From assembly GCA_003952965.2 (NCBI GenBank), contig CM025855.1:10016174-10080173 (forward strand): a stretch of DNA of 64,000 nucleotides, read 5' to 3'. Position 1 is the stretch's first letter; every line of letters starts with the position of its first letter. Below the pieces are notes generated by a model. That model was not told where the DNA came from, ran no database searches, and saw only the letters and a list, made by a program, of their open reading frames with translations. Below are positions 33,954 through 46,862 of this stretch, piece by piece. Made by a program: the position numbers and the translations under genes. This stretch comes from Morella rubra (Eukaryota; Streptophyta; Magnoliopsida; Fagales; Myricaceae).

Positions 33954-36900
33954 TCTTTCTTCCACAATTCATAAACCTTGACAGGGAGAAAAAAGAAAGG
34001 AAAAAAAAAGAGGAAGAAAAGAGGTACAGTATGGTAAGCAGCTAATAAATAAAAATCACAGGTAAATAAATACTATCCAACTAATGGGGGAAAGGGGAAA
34101 TGAAATTCACCGGATTTCCCCCATTATTTGTCGGGAAAAGAAAAAATACGATCGCAAAGTATCGTAAATTTCTTTCCAAGACGATGCTTGACAATCCTTC
34201 ATAATTGCAGCAAAAGTTTAACAAACTCATCCAAAATAAAACTTGAGAATCATGGCTACGATAATCTACAAGAAGATTATTCGTCCATATTCGTTTCTAA
34301 CGTTCCCATCTAAATAAAACAAGATAGTGAAAAAGGGCCAACGTTCCATGGTCCTCACTGCGGATGAATTCCGCCACAGAAACCATCGCCATTGAAAGCT
34401 CGTATCTTCGGATAATGAGCTTTCGAACTCGTCAAGGAAAATCAATTCATTCCATACGACACTACGCATCTCACCAAAGAAAACTCAAAAATACGAATGC
34501 AAAATGGATACTGCAGGAAGAGTAGGCGAGCATCACTACGAAAAAGAATTGAAAACTGAGTAGGAAAACTTGACTAACAGTTGATAAGGTCGAAATCTGA
34601 AAGAATTTTATGAATATTACCAGATGCTTGCTGATACGGCTGCAGGTTTGATTTTTTGGAACTGAAACCCGGGGATTCGACTTACAAAACAATTCGAGCG
34701 AATAACAACTCCATTTCCAGAAGACAACTTTTTGATTTTCAGAAGACAATTAACTCATACAACTAACAGGGAAGAGCCCTATTACGTGGAGACTGGAGGA
34801 GAATTTCATTTGACGAAAGGGAGGAAGTTTCTGAAACTTTGAATGGTAGATGGGTGGCTCATACCCGGGACCCACTTGTGGGGACCCCGTGAGATCTTGC
34901 CCGAGTAAAAATTTACCACTACTGGAGACTAGACAGTAGACATAAGTTACACAACTTTCCCTTCAATAAAAAAAAAAATTATGTGAATTTTAACAGTTTA
35001 ACGAAGAGAGCTTTATTACCGACGTCCTCTGTACCTGGGTGGTTTGTGTGGGTTGTAAAGCCTCCGTTTGGTCAAAGTTTCCATCGTTGGTAGAGGGAGA
35101 GGAAGAGAGAGAAGTAAAATGAGGTATTATACAATACCTCTTCTTTTATTCTAAAGTATTTTGAAACGATACAGACTACAAATCAATTGCATTTTTTAAA
35201 ACCCTCGTTAGTGTTTGAAGATGTATTATTCTTGGTCAGTCACCCCGTTTTCCAACAAAAAGAAAACATTTTGGGGTTGCTGCTTGGTGGTGAAAATAAA
35301 ATAAGAAGCAATAAGGTTTTTACAATCACCCAAAAATAAAAACAGTAACTATTTTTCTCCTTTTTATTTACGAGTTTTTTTTCCCAATAATTAAAATTGT
35401 TAATTTCTTCCTGTTGTTATTTTTGTTTGCGAGGTGTGTCTCAAATCCATTTTCCATAATTTTGGTGTCTAGTTGAAATTGTTTCGATAATACTTAATTA
35501 ATGACTGTACAAGTATCCGATTTATTTATATATTTAGGAGGGTTAAATAGACCTGCAGAAAATTGCATATAAAATATAACCATAAACTCTATGCGGAATT
35601 AAAAACCAAACATCATAATAAAATTATCTAAATGTTAATGATTCCATGAAATCAACTATCTCACAAATTATCATGCATTTAATAAAAACACTTAGTGCAA
35701 TAATGACTACCAATTAGTTGAAGAGAAGATTTCACAGTAAAACAACCCTACTTATCAAGAAAACCAAGCATTATATTTAGAATGATAATATAGATCAAAT
35801 AATACGTAGATGCAATTTTTTAAGAGAAATATGAGTTTTTTTTTTAATCAAAACAGCTAGTTTATTAATAATCAAGGAGATTTAAAGACCTTAGTTACTT
35901 GTTCTAAATGGCTAGTCAGACCTTTTTGAAAAGGCGACGGGTCAACGAGCAAAAGGGCTAAAAAATCATACATAAGCCCTCAAGGGGTAGAGAACCTATA
36001 AAGACAGTAAACTGAAATGACTAACGAAAAGCCAATTGTAAAAAGGAGTGGTAGAAACCCACCACGTAGTACATGCTTGCCAGAAACCGCCGCCGAAGCT
36101 CAGATGTGGAAAGAAGGGAAACATGAATTATTCAAATGGAAATTAGCTTGCAACTATCATTTTTAAGATAGATAATTATATTTTTGTTAGTTAATATTTA
36201 ACATGATCAATCACATATATGCAGTGAATTACGATCATTTATTTTAAAATAAATAATTGGTCAAGCATATATTAATTAAACAATTATATCGTTTGAATCG
36301 ACAACTTCATTGTTCTGACACACTAAATTTTATGGGATTTGAAAAACGTGGTAAAGATTTTAAAAAGATTTTTATTGCAATTTATTTTTTTTATTTTTTA
36401 AAGATCTGATGAAATTTTTTTAATAAAATATTAATGCAGTTTGTTAAATAGTGATGAGAGGGAAGATTTGATGAGAATTATGTATTAAAGTTGATGCGAA
36501 AATTTTAAGATTTTATTATTTTGTTATTAAATTTTTTTTTCTAATTTTTTTTTTTAAAGATTGTGATTTTATTAAATATCACCCAGATTTGATTCTAGTC
36601 AATTAGACGGTGATTAAGAGAGTTGTGAGTGACAAAAGCTTCATGGGAAAAATCTCGTGTAATTGTTTAGTTTTTTCTTTTTCTTTTAAGATAATTACAT
36701 GTTTAGGGAGGGGCTCATTTCCGTTCCTAATCCTCCAGTTTCCTCCCATATCATCTCAGACAAATAACATGTGTAAGAGGAAATCAAACAACTAATAATT
36801 TGCCATGAGATGGCCATTGAAATAACCTTAACGACGAGATACAAACGAAGTTCGAGAGGAAAAAACAAAAGACAGCTCGAGATTGAGCAAACTGTGTAGA

Positions 36901-37794
36901 GAGAGAAACTGTGAGGAAGAGAGAACTTGTATCCGGTTCAATGACGGAGGCATGGAAATGATGTTTCATCAAGAGAACAAGGCTATCACCTCCAAGCTCA
37001 TTGGATGACCGTTCAAATATTTCAAATTACATGATAAAAACGATAGAAAAGAAAGGAGAGTGTATATATTATATATTGGTATATATACATCTATATTGAA
37101 TTGCGGATATTGAAATGATAAAACATGTTAAATTGGACTAAGGATGAAGATAGAGATTAAATGAGATTAAAAAAAAAAAAGAGAAAACACGTTTCCGATA
37201 TAGGAATCAATATCTAAATAGGCCCACCGGTGACTATGTCAAATTGTATTGATTGTGCACAAGATTTGCCTTCAATGTCTCTTCGTCTTTCATTTTCTTA
37301 TACATCGATCTCTTTCTCTCTGTCTCTGACTTTGAAATTCAGCAGTACTTTTCAATATTTCTCTCTTCGACTGTAGATCATTATCGTTACTTTGATATGG
37401 TAGTGACCTGGTTACTTTTTGTTCCTTATATTTCTTTTTGCACAGGTGTTCTTTATCTAAATAAGAACAGGAGAAAAAAGGAGAATTAAAAATAGGAGGT
37501 GAGTCACTCCCTTACATTTGATGCAATTGTTTATTTCTTTTCATTTTCTTTGTTTTATGCTCCACAATGAAACTTTTTAACTGATACGCTAATTTTGTTT
37601 TGTCTTAGTACCTTAGTTTTGTCTTCATTTTAAAAATGGTTCCTGAATTTTATAATTCATTATTGGCAATCCAAATCTGATTTGGATAAAGAGTGAAAAA
37701 AAGTTACTCATTTGTCATCTAAAGTTAATGGATTGACATGTCATACCAATAAAATTGACTTGCGTGCCAATTAACTAAATCACTGATTCCATGT

Positions 37795-37796
<2 letters not shown>
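33954..37796. other. CCZ1 5' flank and gene-free stretch
   Basis: The bases just above 33953 hold the CCZ1 5'UTR and promoter; no TATA box was chosen with confidence. Beyond about 34800 the sequence is AT-rich without a recognisable gene. 35840-36120 is more mixed in composition and looks like a repeat fragment, but no ends were found. Short ORFs in 34128-37489 have no family features. Confidence 0.4.

Positions 37797-37830
<34 letters not shown>
37797..37830. repeat. (TA)n microsatellite
   Basis: A nearly pure TA run of about 34 bases directly abuts the reverse-transcriptase fragment at 37831-38094. The minus-strand reading frame runs into it as an artificial isoleucine-tyrosine tail. Confidence 0.95.
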
Positions 37831-37834
<4 letters not shown>

Positions 37835-38094
37835 GGAGCAGAAACTACTAAACCATTTTGTTCAATAATTTTATGAAATTTATGTAAATGAAACCAATGT
37901 TGTTTAATAGAAGTAGAAAAGATTAATACATCATCAATATAAACTAAAGCAAAATCTGTGTATGGAGTAAATATATCATTCATAATATTTTGAAATTCTG
38001 AGGGTGCATTTTTTAAACCAAAAGGCATGACATTCCATTCATAATGACCAAAAGGGACCGTAAAAGCTGTTTTATTAAATATAATCTCAGACAA
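37831..38094 (-). pseudogene. Endogenous pararetrovirus-like reverse transcriptase fragment
   Basis: About 88 codons on the minus strand carry reverse-transcriptase blocks: a KTAF motif, MPFGLKNAPSEFQ, and the catalytic YIDD box near the middle. The spacing and wording resemble Caulimoviridae pol more than ordinary Ty3 elements, but the piece is too short to be sure. It is a relic. The frame stops upstream of 38094, the downstream side ends at the TA repeat, and no movement protein, coat protein, protease or RNase H part is present nearby. It has no function that can be inferred. Confidence 0.65.
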
Positions 38095-38999
38095 CCTTTA
38101 CGAAGCAAGAGACGCCAGACGAGAAACAACAAAAAATTCAGGCACTGAGTGAGAAGGACAATAGTGAACCTAAGGAAAAAAAAAAAAAAAAAAAAGATTA
38201 GGACAACCTCGTTTCATCTAACGGTAACAAATATCAATAAAACTTTAACATCACTTAAATATTTACAGCATACTTAAAATTTTATCAAAACGAACGTGCC
38301 CTTAAAATCTAGTCCATAGCAGCCCAGAATCATTTTTAACCCAGTTTGCAGGGAGCCAAATTCTAAACCTTTTACACCGCAGATTTGGGCCATGCGTATG
38401 AGTGACAGCCTGTAAGTCTATTCTTGTTCGGCCTATTTAAAACAAATCAGGCTCACAGCCTAAGTTGTACCCAAAAATTACGAACCCATTGAAAATAAAT
38501 TGTTTGCTAACTCAGGTAACACTCAAACCTTCCCCACATTGAATGCAACTCTGAATTGTTTGCCATGCCCTTTAAGAAGCGGAGTAGGCCTTTGACTATG
38601 AACCTAACCAATAAACAACATTTGTTTAAGCACAAATTTTAAACACACGAAGAGGCCGAATCACAGTGCTCATTTTCAACATGTTCAAGGCCAACACAAG
38701 CTCTGTTATAGGCAGCATTTTGATAGATTTGCACTGAATAGAAGGGTATTGTATAGGGGGAGTGTTCAAATTCTCAGGGAAGGTTTAATCAGTCCTATTG
38801 GTTGTCCCCAATGCAGAAAAAGAAGATTTCTTCATGGTTCTAGATTTAGCAAAAAGGAAGATACGTGGGAATCAAAATTTGAGGGGACCTCATCTTTTAA
38901 GGATTTGAAGGTCTATTGAGTTACATTCAAAAGACAACTAGCCTTTGGATTCATATTGACACTCCTATCCAAGACTCCAAGACAAGTCAAGAAAGTGTC
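38095..38999. other. Gene-free stretch
   Basis: No gene or bounded repeat recognised; an A-rich tract lies at about 38170-38195. Confidence 0.4.
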
Positions 39000-40156
39000 T
39001 CCAACATACTCAAGGTTGCCATATGATGGAGAAAGCTTGAACACAATACTAAGTGCGCCATTTTTATTATGTGTATTGAAATAATATAACGGTTTTTGGC
39101 ATTTAAACGTGAAAAACGTATGGGGGGTACTTTTGTCCTTTCATGGTTTCTAGAAGAAATTAGAAATAGGATGAATTCAGTTTGCTCTTTATGCTTGAAA
39201 TGTATATACCAAATGGGTTTTCTCATAGAGAGGTGTACACATTTGCCCAATCCCCAAGATTTGTGTATCCTTCAAGAACGAGATTCTCCAAGAATCTAGA
39301 TGGCTTCTACGTCTTTTTCTTGCTGAATATTTGGTGATTTTCGTAAAGGGCAACATTGTTGATAATGGTTGCATTACAAGATCGTCATTATTGATCACCG
39401 TTTCACCAAACACCGTTTAAAAGTGTTGAAGGTTTTCAAAGGTTGTTGGAAATGTGAAGAGTGGCTAAAGTTCTAGCACTTGGAGTGCTGATTGCGTGAG
39501 GTTCATGTGTGAAGATCAGCAAGGCTACAGTTCGGTGTTTGAGTCGTCTTTCAAGCTTGCTCAGAGGTTCTGAGATTGCTGCAAATTGTACATCTAAGCA
39601 GGTCGTATAGAAAGGGTTCGAAGGGGATAGAATTAGCCTAGGTGTGTCTAATTATCGAAGATCACTTTGTAACCTAAGTTTGAAAGTAGTGAAGATTCGT
39701 TATTGGCCAAGGGCCCTGAGAGTTGTTTCTCCTTAAAGAAGTTTCTTTAAGGAGTTTTTCTTTTTGTCACCAATCTCAGTTGTCAATGTGGTGAATGTCT
39801 TGTTCTTGTTTTTGATTTACAGATTTGCTGTGATTACTAACCTCTCTTGTGTTGTGTATTGCTAAACTAATCTTTGAAGGTTCAAAGAAAGAGAGGTAAA
39901 AAAGAACGTCTTCATGAGGTAAAGCTGGTAATAGATTAGATCAATTTATCTAATCTATCTTGAGTTAATAAATTGATTGTGGATCAATTGCGTTCTTGAA
40001 TCTGTAATTTCCGTCTTCTATAGTTTGTTCAGAGTCAGTTGTAGTTTGTATAAAAACTTACTCTGTTCTTGACAGATTTTATAGAGCATTTGAACAGAAT
40101 GTGAGTTATTATTTTTCGGTTTAAATATATCTATTTGAGCATCATTAGATTCAATT
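39000..40156 (+). mobile_element. Older LTR sequence, left part, split by the copia element
   Basis: The text has LTR character and no gene. It is cut at 40156 by the copia element. It appears to resume at 50249, where it soon reads aaacatacctattcaccccccc, a typical plant LTR 3' end. The left boundary is not visible; 39000 is only an estimate. Read as one unit, the two halves would be an LTR or solo LTR of an earlier retrotransposon. Confidence 0.5.
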
Positions 40157-41905
40157 GTGAAAGTGTTTATGTAAAATTGGCATCATTTCCATGGTCAAAA
40201 CAGTCATTTTATAAATGTATTTTTTAGTTTAGATTGTATGTGGCAACTTGATTAATCTAGGAAGACATGGAGCTAAATAAAACGTGATGGAAATAGCTGG
40301 AAGGGTTCTAATTGCATCTAAAAGGTTTAGGAGCTGTTGCTGATCTGTTTGGACAATTTTCAGGTGGTTGGGTCAGCCTGGCGAGAATTTTATAGACTTG
40401 GAGAAAAACTTCAAGAAACACACTCAGAACTTAAAATGACCTCGTCTAACCATAATACCCTTACAAAAACCAAATACAACCCTCTCCCCATAGCCTTGCG
40501 TCATTTATGCACGTTGAATATTCTTTTGCTCAAGAAACGATTTGCTGAGATTTGATTGTGAGAGTTTGTTCCCTTCCCTCTGGTGGAAGATTTGAGTGTG
40601 ATAGTTCGCTGATTGAAGGTTGTTCGTCCTTAAAAGGTTGCTGTTGAGATCTAATCACCAAGTGTTAAGATTCTTGAGGGGTTTCTCAAGAACAATTGCC
40701 GTTGAAGGATTCAGAGGTGTACAAACCGATGAGTTCATTGGTTCCATTGAAAAACAAGACCGGAGTCGCTAGTTGTCGCATGCGTGCTGGGCACCAACCC
40801 AATAAAGAAGATTGGGTGACTTTACGAAGAAAGATGGATCTTGATGTGAATGGGTTTTCGCTAGATCATCGTGTTATAAAGTCTCGACGTTTTTAGTGGA
40901 AGAAGATTTGTGTGATCTACACCCGGAGTGTTTTTATTTTTCGAAGGAAATTATCTTCGAAAAATTTTCACTTCGTCAACAAAAATCTTGGTGTCGTTCT
41001 GTTGTTGTTGTTCTTGAAGTGTTTGCTTGTGCTGATCTCAATTTTGATCTCATTATTCACATCTAGGGTGCTAGAAATTGCATTAATTAATTTCATTTAG
41101 GTTGCTGAAATTGATTACATCTTTAGAACCTAGGTTGCTATAATTAGGTTTGTTATCTACCCTTTGTGTTGCTGGAAATTTAAACGTTGGGTTGCTATCA
41201 AACAGATTAAATCTTGATTTTACAGTTGCTGAAAAATCATTTTATCTTGGTCTTTGAGTTGCTGTAAAATCATATATCCTTGGTTTTATCGTGTTGAAAA
41301 ATCTGCAGGGTTTTTGATTGTACAGCTGCTATAAATCTTACATTGTTTTGTTTTTATAACTGCTATATATATCTCATGGTCTTGATTTCAGAGTTGCTGA
41401 AATATAATGATAAGATTGTTTTGATTATTGCCTGAAAACCTGCTCTGTTCTTGGCTGTATATTGCTGTAAAATAGTCTAAACATTGAATTTTTATATTGC
41501 TATAAAATCCATATAACTAAGAGTGTTTGCTTGCTGTCTAGTTCATATTTCTGTTAACTATAGGTGCTGCATATATTTTATTGTTTTCAGTTGATAGTTG
41601 CCGAAATATTGTGATAATCTTGATTTTCCTATTGTTGAAATATCTGCTCTATTTTGGAGTTATTGTTGCCGTAAAATACATTTCATTGTGAGTGTGCACT
41701 TGTTATATAGTCCATATTACTTTAGAAATTTATCTGCTGTAAAATCTATTGTGTATGAGTATTTTGCAAATCTTAAATTGGTGATTGACTAAAAATTAGT
41801 TGAATTTTTTTTTTTTTTTGGTGATTGAAAGAAAGTGTGGAGTAATTTTTTTAAATACCTATTCACCCCCCTTAGGTATATTTTAGGGTCTAAACTTAGT
41901 TTCAA
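40157..41905 (+). repeat. 5' LTR of the copia element
   Basis: It matches the 3' LTR over its whole length, starting (G)TGAAAGTGTTTATG and ending TAGTTTCAA. Near 40530 it lacks about 50 bp that the 3' LTR has (cgaaatttcctctctatgcg and on). No active promoter was identified. Confidence 0.9.
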
Positions 41906-41906
41906 C

Positions 41907-41918
41907 TGGTATCAGAGC
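41907..41918 (+). promoter_or_regulatory. Primer binding site (initiator Met tRNA)
   Basis: TGGTATCAGAGC directly after the 5' LTR is the standard complement to the 3' end of initiator methionine tRNA, used by most plant copia elements to prime minus-strand synthesis. Confidence 0.95.
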
Positions 41919-41947
41919 CTAACAATGATCCTTGACCCTTAGTTACT

Positions 41948-43780
41948 ATGATGGATAGGAGTCAATCTCTGTCCGTTCCTTCCTATTTCGATGGGAATAA
42001 CTATGCCTATTGGAAAGTGAGGATGAGGGCTTTCTTGAAGTCTTTAGATGAACGAGTGTGAAACTAGGTAGAAAAAGGATGGTCTAAACCTATGACTGCT
42101 GCGAAACTTAGTGAAACTGAAACAATACCTACTCAACCTAAGGACATTAGCTTGTGAACTAAGGAAGAAATGAACAAATGCACATGGAATAGTCGTGCCT
42201 TACATGCTATTTTCATGGGTATTTCAGCCGATGAATTTAAACGTATTTCCATGTGTGAAATTGCTAAAGATGCTTGAGAGATTTTAGAAACCACACATGA
42301 AGGTACAAAGATAGTAAAAAATTCTAAACTTCAAATGCTTGCAACAAGATTTGAAGAAATCCGAATGAAGAAGATGAGACATTTGATGAGTTTTATGCTA
42401 AATTCAACGATATTGTTAATTCAAATTATAACCTAGGAGAAAAAAATTCCTGAATCTAGAGTTGTAAGAAAAGTCTTACGATCTCTAACAGAAATATTTA
42501 GAAGTAAAGTTATGGCTATAGAGAAAAGCAAAGACTTGGAAAAAAAATTAAAATTGAAGAACTCGTAGATTCATTACAAACTTATGAATTATCGTTACCT
42601 CAAACAAAAAAGTCTAAGTCTATAGCTTTAAACTCTCTTGCTGATAATGAATCTGAATGTTCTGATGATTCTATGGATGATGAGGACATTGCTTTATTTG
42701 TTAGAAGATTTAGGAAAACTTAGTTTTAAAAAGAAAAATAAGTGGAAGAAACCACCTTCATCTTCTTCTAAACATGCTTGAAAACCAAATTGGAAATGAC
42801 TAAAAAAGGAGAAAAAATTGTTTCTAAAGATTTTAAAAAGAAAAATTTACAAGAGCTTCGATGTCATGGCTGCAAAGGCTATGGTCATTTTAAAGTAGAT
42901 TGTCCAACCTTTCTTAAATCAAAAGGTAAGACTAAGAATGTCTCTTGGACGGATTTAAACTCAGATTCATCTTCTTTAAGTGATGATGAATCTGATGATA
43001 AGATTAATTACATGGCTTTTACTTCATCTATTAATAGCATTGGTGATGTTAGTTCAAGTGATGATGATCAATTAGAAGATGATATTGACATTAATGAACC
43101 TCTTCAAGTTGCCTACAATAATTTGTTCGAAAAAATTCTTAAGGTAAAAAGAGAGAATCTTGTGTATTTTAAAAGGCTTAAGAACTTAGAAATAGAAAAT
43201 GAAGATTTATTGGCAAAAACTTGTGAACAATCTATTTTAATTGACAATCTAAAAAATAGTAATGCTTCTCTAGATCTTAAGGTAAAGAACTTGGAAATAG
43301 AACTAGAAAATTCTAATTCACAACTTAAATATTTTTCTAGTGGTACAAAGAAACTTGACAAGATGTTAAGTCTAGGAACTTCCTCTAATGATGAACATGG
43401 ATTAGATTTAAAAAATTTGATTCTAATACATTTGTTGCTAACAAAACTGTGTTTGTACCTGCTGTAATTAATGAAAAATCTTCAGATGTCCACAGCCAAT
43501 CAAAAGTGAGTTTATCCATTCCTGCTCATGGTAAGAACATCTCACAAACCTCTTATGTAAGTTAAAGATCTGTCCCTACTTGTTTCTATTGTGGAAAAAG
43601 AGGTCATGTAAGATCAAAGTGCTTTAAATTGAATTTTAGCAAAAGTAAGTTTTCGAAAACATTTTCAAATTCAGCTTTTAATAAATTAGTTTCTCAAGTC
43701 TTTACTTTGTCTAAACAAGTTGTGTTTATATGTAAGAAAATTGATTTGAGCAATTTAACTTCTTCGAAAAAGATTTGGGT
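41948..43780 (+). pseudogene. Copia gag remnant with two CCHC zinc knuckles
   Basis: From ATG at 41948 it reads a copia gag start (SYFDGNNYAYWKVRMRAFL), but codon 38 is a stop, more stops follow near 42066 and 42156, and frames shift near 42430 and 42540. An open frame from 42778 contains a first zinc knuckle, C-X2-C-X4-H-X4-C in CHGCKGYGHFKVDC. It is followed by an acidic and then coiled-coil-like stretch. A second knuckle CFYCGKRGHVRSKC is near 43590. gag would package the RNA; this copy cannot give an intact product. Confidence 0.88.
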
Positions 43781-43796
43781 AAGAAAAAAAGATAAC

Positions 43797-43908
43797 ACTT
43801 GAACATATTATTACAAAAAACCAATTGGCTAATTTATTTACCAAACTCCTTGATGGAACAAGGTTTGAATTTTTAAGGAAATCAATTAGTATTTGTTCAA
43901 TGTTGTAA
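43797..43908 (+). pseudogene. Last 37 codons of copia pol (end of RNase H)
   Basis: The frame reads EHIITKNQLANLFTK, LLDGTRFEFLRK and SICSML then stop, which is the conserved end of the copia polyprotein. It follows the gag zinc-knuckle region within about 170 bases, so protease, integrase, reverse transcriptase and most of RNase H have been removed, probably by one deletion near 43780-43797. Confidence 0.85.
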
Positions 43909-44706
43909 GTATTTCTTGCATAATAATTGATGGATAATATGTTGTTGTTTAAGTTTTTAGAAGTTTTTAAAGTTCTGGAAAAATATTGATTTTTCAAGAA
44001 AATTTGATTTTTCTGAAGAAATTTTGATTTTTTGAAAATCTGTAACGTGAAATGATAAATATGTTGATGTTTGTCAGTTTCAAGAGTGTATTAGTATGCT
44101 GACAGGCGAAGGTAAGAGTTTTTATGGTTTTACTAATGTGTTTTCTAGCTTTAGTTATTTTACCATATGTGCTATTTTTTTTACCATGTCTCTCAAATGC
44201 TCTCTCCCTCTCACGTACCGTCTCTCTAGCCTATCACTATTTTGCTCATAACTTGCTTAAATCTTGATCATTTTGCATAATTCTTGTTGTGCTTTGCTCA
44301 AAATCTACTCCTCTACGATCTGTAAGATATTATACTTGATTTTTGTGAGATTTAATGACTGATATATGCTAAATTCGAAGTTCTTGAAAACTCTTGTGGG
44401 TTTTTTTGAAATTTCTTAGATCTACTTTGTTTTCTTAGCTAAATGCATAAGAAATCATATGGACTTTGTTTGCGGAGTCATTTGGAAGAAAATTTCACCA
44501 TTTATATCTCAGATCTACAAGTTTAGTGCTTTAAATCTCAATGTTTTTTGAGAATTTTGGGTTATGCATTCTGTTTTTTTTTTATAAAGTTCGGATTTCT
44601 TGTGAAAAACTACTTGGGCTTTGTGTATTTATTGTCTAATAGTAGCAGAATATACTATAAGAGTGTGTCTTATCATTCTTTTAACAAAAAATGATATTTT
44701 CTAAAA

Positions 44707-46862
44707 TGTTAGCCCAAGGTTGTTCCGCAAACAATCCTTAATTAATTTTGATGATAACAAAAATTCTAAGTGCTTTGAAGACTTTTAAATTTTATATTGT
44801 CAATTCACTTTTCTTAAGGATTTATGTCAAATATATAAGTCATCTCTCCAAAATATTTCTAAGTGGACTTAAACATCACTACAAAAGTTGATAAGATCAA
44901 TTTTTCCCTTTGTAGGTGTTTAAAAAGGTTATGGAATGATTTGGAAGCTTTATAGTTGCTGATTTTCTCTCCAGCCCTTACAAGTGTCTACACATACAGG
45001 ACAAGTGTTGACACATTGCACTGACACCCGAGAGCGCCATTCTAGACCAAGTGATGAAGTGTCGACACATAGAAGTCAAAGTCTCAACACATTACACTGA
45101 CATCCGAGAGCATCATTCCAAACCATGTGATGAAGTGTCGACACATAGAAGTCAAAGTCTCGACACATTGCACAGTCTCCCGAGAAAACGACTCCGTATC
45201 AAATCTTGTCAAATTTTGTCAACACATTGCACTGAGACACCTCGGAGATAGTAATGGGGACCTCAGGATATTGTATGAGTATCTCAGGATGTTTGTGGAA
45301 AGGTCGGGTGTATGGACATCTTGGGATGTTGTGAGAACGTCGGAAAAATATATGAACACCTCAGAATGTTTAGAATGTACCTCGAAAATAATAAGGGAAA
45401 AGTTAGAGAGCACTTTAGAACACCTCCGAGCTCGGAAATGGAAATAGGAAAGCAGACACCTCGAAGCACCTCGAAATAGTCGATAATACTAATGGAGCTT
45501 GGGAAGTGATTAACCGGGATAGATACCTCGGTTTGTGAAGGAGACCTCAGGAAGTGAGTAACCAGGATAGATACCTCGGAAGTGACAAACAGAGATAGAT
45601 ACCTCGGTCAGTATAGGGGACCTAGGTATAATGATGAGATGTACACATTGCAGTCTACCTCGGCTAGTAAAGGGGGACCTCGGGATAATAAAGAGACGTC
45701 GGACACATTGCACTGAAGACTCATATTCCAGACCAAGTTATGGTGCCGACACATTGAAGATTAGTGTTAACACACAGCACTATCTCCCAAGAGTAGAATT
45801 CCAAAACAAGTTTTGATGTGCCAACACACGCTGATTATGTGCTGACACATACCACAATTTTGCTGAAATTTAGAACGTCATCAGCTAATTCAAAATGATT
45901 CAAAAAGTCATTTAAGCCCTTCCAACGACTCTTTTGAAATCCTTGATGACCGTTGAAGCCCTGGGGCTATAAATAGAATGAGTTAGAAAGAGAAAGGGGG
46001 GATCTACAGCATCATTCAAAATCTATCCTTCGAAAGAGGGAGAAAGCAAGATCCAAAGAAATACTTTGCTGATTCCTTCAAGACCAAAGCTTCATTGTCA
46101 AATCTTCTCCTTTTGCTCATCATTGATGACCTAGCCTTCAAAGAGAGAAATTTCTTAAAGAAGAGACAACACACTTGTAATCACTCTTGCCCTAATTTCT
46201 AGAGAGAGAAAGTGCTTTGAAGAAGAGGAAAAACCCCATCTACCAAGAAAGCTTATACTTCTACCTGCCAAACGTTAGTTTTTCTTTGAGAATCTTGTTC
46301 TTTTGCACTCTATTGAGTTTTCACTCGCTTATTCGGCTTAGAGAGCTATTCATTATTATTCCTTTGTATCCATTGTTTTGAAAAATACTTGAGTGTTGTG
46401 TGAACACTTGTTGAGTGTTGTGTGAACACTTGTCCTACTCGTGAGGGTAGAAGAAATCCCTTGGTTTTGGGATTTGTGAGAGTTTGAAGCGTGAGCTTGC
46501 AAAACGCTTTGTAAAGGTTCCTTAGCACCCCGGAAGCTAAGGTGTATTTGCTATTTGGAGAATAGTGAAGGAAGCCCAAGGAAGTCAATAGCCTTGGGGT
46601 GGACGTAGGCAAGTGTTGGCCGAACCACCTAAAATTACGGTGTATCTCTCTAACTCTATCTCTCTTACATTTCAGTACATATTTATATTTGTGATGCATT
46701 ATGATTTATTGTTCTTCTTATTAAGAAGCATTTAGCATATTCATATCTGATTTTGTATTTGTAGAAAAAGTCTATTTTCTAGATCTGTTTTTTTATTTAA
46801 AAGGGAAGACGTTTTTTATAAACCCAATTCACCTCTCTCTTGGATTGTTATTTAGACTTACA
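44707..46862 (+). mobile_element. Solo LTR nested in the copia element, 2156 bp
   Basis: It begins TGTTAGCCC and ends GACTTACA (TGT...ACA), flanked by TAAAA and CAAAA, a 5-bp duplication with one change. Inside, a TATA box CTATAAATA (45967-45975) is followed by a transcribed-looking region. Near the end there are LTR-typical words (gtggacgtaggcaagtgttggccgaaccacc at 46599-46629 and ttcacctctctcttggattg). No internal retrotransposon region or second LTR is present. A 76-bp tandem repeat lies in its 5' part. Confidence 0.78.
45047..45200 (+). repeat. 76-bp tandem repeat in the solo LTR promoter half
   Basis: The unit gatgaagtgtcgacacatagaagtcaaagtctc(a/g)acacatt is found at 45051 and again 76 bases later. 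Shorter variants of gtgtcgacaca and acattgcactga extend from about 44985 to 45240. A second repeated word, gatagatacctcgg, follows at 45530-45610. Such repeats are common as enhancer-like U3 repeats. Confidence 0.8.

Noticed and set aside
45051-45447. ORFs starting MMKCRHIEVKVSTH
   Set aside because: Two copies arise from the 76-bp tandem repeat in a solo LTR; not a protein family.
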